Positions 62,329 to 64,000 of a DNA stretch of 64,000 bases are shown piece by piece (position 1 is the first letter of the stretch; every line of letters starts with the position of its first letter). The stretch lies in NCBI GenBank assembly GCA_947598155.1, contig CANQFC010000001.1, positions 124,001 to 188,000 on the forward strand, written 5' to 3'. Below the pieces are notes generated by a model. It saw nothing but the letters and a program-made list of their open reading frames with translations, made no database searches and was not told where the DNA came from. A program made the position numbers and the translations under genes. The DNA is from an uncultured Clostridia bacterium. GTDB taxonomy: Bacteria > Bacillota > Clostridia > Oscillospirales > Acutalibacteraceae.

Positions 62329-64000
62329 TTATTTATTATTCGCCGTCCAAAAATCGCGTTTGTCGTTAATGCGGATGAAAGATTTTTCGTAATTGTAAAT
62401 CAAACGGTCCTTGGCGCTCATTTTGTAGTCAAAATATCTTTTTTGAATTTTGTCAAAAAGCGGCGTCGCAAGTGAGCAGGACTCACGTTCGCTGTCAGCG
62501 GAGGCGGCAAGAATAATTATATCTCTGTCTGACGGGAGCGTAACGGAACCGTTTTCGCCGACGTCTGCGGTGACAATCCAAAAGAAAAGCTGTGCCGCCG
62601 CTACATCGCCCTTGTCTGAATGCGAATGCGTAAATTCAAATCCGAGCCTGCCGTTTTTAATGTGAGCCGTTTCTCCGTAATCGTAAAGGTCCCAGCTCGC
62701 AAAGCGCTCTTTTATATCGTTTATTTCACAGCTTTTACCGCCGAACATTACGTTCTTGTCGCCGTCAAGAGACGCGGCGAGAAAATGTATTTTTTCTGTG
62801 CCGCTCGGCGCAGTAACGGTCTGACCCCCGCAAAGAACCGCATTTCTTTGCGAAAGGTCAAATTCTATGCCGTTCACATATATTTTTTTCGGAGTAATTT
62901 CCAAAGGAATGGTTCTGTTTATTTTTGGAAGTGTGCCTTTGGCGTCCGAATTTGAGGAAAACGCGCTCACATTTGACGGGATTGAAAGCGCGGTTGTTGT
63001 TTGGCCGTTGATATTTTCACGCTTAACTTTAAGGGCAAATGACTTTATTTCATAAGGAGCCAAGTCAAAAACAAGCTTTCCGTCAGTCACGGGTACGTCC
63101 GCAATGTGCTCTTCGGAAGCGTAAACGGCTCTTGCCGATTCAATAGGTACGCTAAGCGATAACTCAACGTTTTTCTGCGGTTTCTTTTCGCTTTCGCCTA
63201 TGCGGACAATGATTTCATCGCTGTCCTCGGCTTTTTTCATCGCTCTGAGGATAGCGCCGTTTGTGGATAAAGAGCCGAATGAAAATTCCGAGCCGAGGTC
63301 TCCGCCGTGTTTCGAGCAGACAAATGATACAAGCGGCATAATGAAATTTCGCGCGGCAGTCTGCGTTTCCCCGCCGACTGCGCCGAAATGAGAGTAAATA
63401 GCGTAGCTGTATTTATTACGGCCCAAATCCATCATCGACTGCATACTGTCTATCTTGTAATTCTTTCGAGGCGTGTGAACCGCCGTAAGACGAAGAGTGT
63501 TGTCGTTAAACTTATCCCAGCCGTATTTACATTCGCTGATAACCGATACGCCGAATTCACCGCTCTTATCGGTTATGTCGGCCCACTTTTGGGCGGGGAC
63601 TTCAAAAAGCTTTTCGTTCATATTTCCCCGTTTAATCGCGCCGAGCCCCAAGTCGTAAACTGCGGTTTTGTTTTCAGCGGTAAATGGAAAAATCTCTTTA
63701 CAGCAGGAGCGCAGGCTCCTCCATTCGATTTCGTTATACACTTCAACGCATCTGCCGCCCGATGAGAGCGCAATAATGCTTGTAAATACGGAGTCGCCGT
63801 ATGTCTTGACGATTTTAACTGCGGCTCTGCAAGGCCCTTGTTCAACTACTGATGCGGATTTAATTCGGAGAGTATGTTCCGGTTCTCTGTTAAGCTCCTC
63901 AAAATTCATTTCCCACGCGGGCCAGCTGTTGCTGCCGTTATAATCGAAAATGCCGGTTGTTATGGGGGCTGAGAGTATTTCTCTTTTTAATTCCTTGTCA
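62329..64000 (-). CDS. Alpha-mannosidase, GH38-type C-terminal part (runs off the window)
   Basis: The reading frame is open from the window edge to 62329, about 556 residues, with no stop, so this is the C-terminal portion of a larger protein. Beta-sandwich blocks typical of the GH38 C-terminal region are visible: FDYNGSNSWPAWEM, EWRSLRSCCKEIFP, ECKYGWD, LRLTAVHTPR and YSHFG. The catalytic N-terminal domain is outside the window. It starts the operon with the GPH symporter and NagB, which points to mannose-containing glycan breakdown. The internal ATG at 63909 is not the start. Confidence 0.8.
   Translation of the reverse strand, partial: DKELKREILSAPITTGIFDYNGSNSWPAWEMNFEELNREPEHTLRIKSASVVEQGPCRAAVKIVKTYGDSVFTSIIALSSGGRCVEVYNEIEWRSLRSCCKEIFPFTAENKTAVYDLGLGAIKRGNMNEKLFEVPAQKWADITDKSGEFGVSVISECKYGWDKFNDNTLRLTAVHTPRKNYKIDSMQSMMDLGRNKYSYAIYSHFGAVGGETQTAARNFIMPLVSFVCSKHGGDLGSEFSFGSLSTNGAILRAMKKAEDSDEIIVRIGESEKKPQKNVELSLSVPIESARAVYASEEHIADVPVTDGKLVFDLAPYEIKSFALKVKRENINGQTTTALSIPSNVSAFSSNSDAKGTLPKINRTIPLEITPKKIYVNGIEFDLSQRNAVLCGGQTVTAPSGTEKIHFLAASLDGDKNVMFGGKSCEINDIKERFASWDLYDYGETAHIKNGRLGFEFTHSHSDKGDVAAAQLFFWIVTADVGENGSVTLPSDRDIIILAASADSERESCSLATPLFDKIQKRYFDYKMSAKDRLIYNYEKSFIRINDKRDFWTANNK

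Overview
The window looks like a chromosomal segment of a strictly anaerobic, low-to-mid GC Clostridia bacterium, most plausibly a gut Oscillospirales/Ruminococcaceae relative. The grounds are class III ribonucleotide reductase with its radical-SAM activase, rubrerythrin, 2-hydroxyacyl-CoA-dehydratase-type iron-sulfur proteins, sigma-A-like TTGACA/TATAAT promoters, strong AGGAGG ribosome binding sites, a dockerin-bearing secreted protein, a SpaA-type pilus and glycan-use genes. Taxonomy is inference; there is no rRNA in the window.

Layout. 0-4.6 kb: a zinc-ribbon/pseudokinase/PASTA membrane protein, tRNA-Pro, and a sucrose or fructan pair (fructokinase and GH32). 4.6-10 kb: an OmpR-type two-component system, then a three-gene VTC / DUF4956 / Cthe_2159-like surface module whose promoter carries an 11-bp-spaced direct repeat that could be the regulator's site. 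10-17 kb: Hsp20, a secreted transglutaminase-like protein with a dockerin, NrdR, and a TetR-MMPL-lipoprotein operon. 17-28 kb: MATE transporter, rubrerythrin, NSS sodium symporter, proBAC, DUF2804 protein, GPH symporter. 27-31 kb: the NrdR-type regulon, nrdG and nrdD (with a fused C-terminal redoxin domain) followed by a thioredoxin reductase; the nrdD promoter has two NrdR boxes 31 bp apart, one lying between -35 and -10.

31.5-37.7 kb is the most unusual part: one promoter followed by a tightly coupled operon encoding a CooC-like P-loop ATPase, two 2-hydroxyacyl-CoA dehydratase / double-cubane-type subunits, their ASKHA-type activase, a 52-residue single-span membrane protein, a protein resembling part of acetyl-CoA synthase beta but without a complete A-cluster cysteine set, and an alpha/beta hydrolase whose nucleophile serine is replaced by glycine. 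I read this as an ATP-driven low-potential redox or metallocluster system of unknown substrate.

37.8-47 kb: a DUF2974 hydrolase, a 282-bp element with 21-bp terminal inverted repeats, PutP, an AlkD-like protein, an ECF substrate subunit with CoaX (likely pantothenate to CoA), a radical SAM protein, MscL with a zinc-ribbon tail, and a PepF-like peptidase. 47-58 kb: a complete sortase-assembled pilus locus (1743-residue tip-like adhesin, major pilin, two class C sortases, an LPNTG minor pilin, a third sortase). 58-64 kb, minus strand: tRNA-Leu and a glycan operon (GH38-type alpha-mannosidase running off the window end, GPH symporter, zinc-ribbon membrane protein, NagB, YhcC-like radical SAM). 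A short palindromic repeat of about 25 bp recurs at seven intergenic sites in both orientations.

All assignments come from reading motifs by eye; no database search was run.
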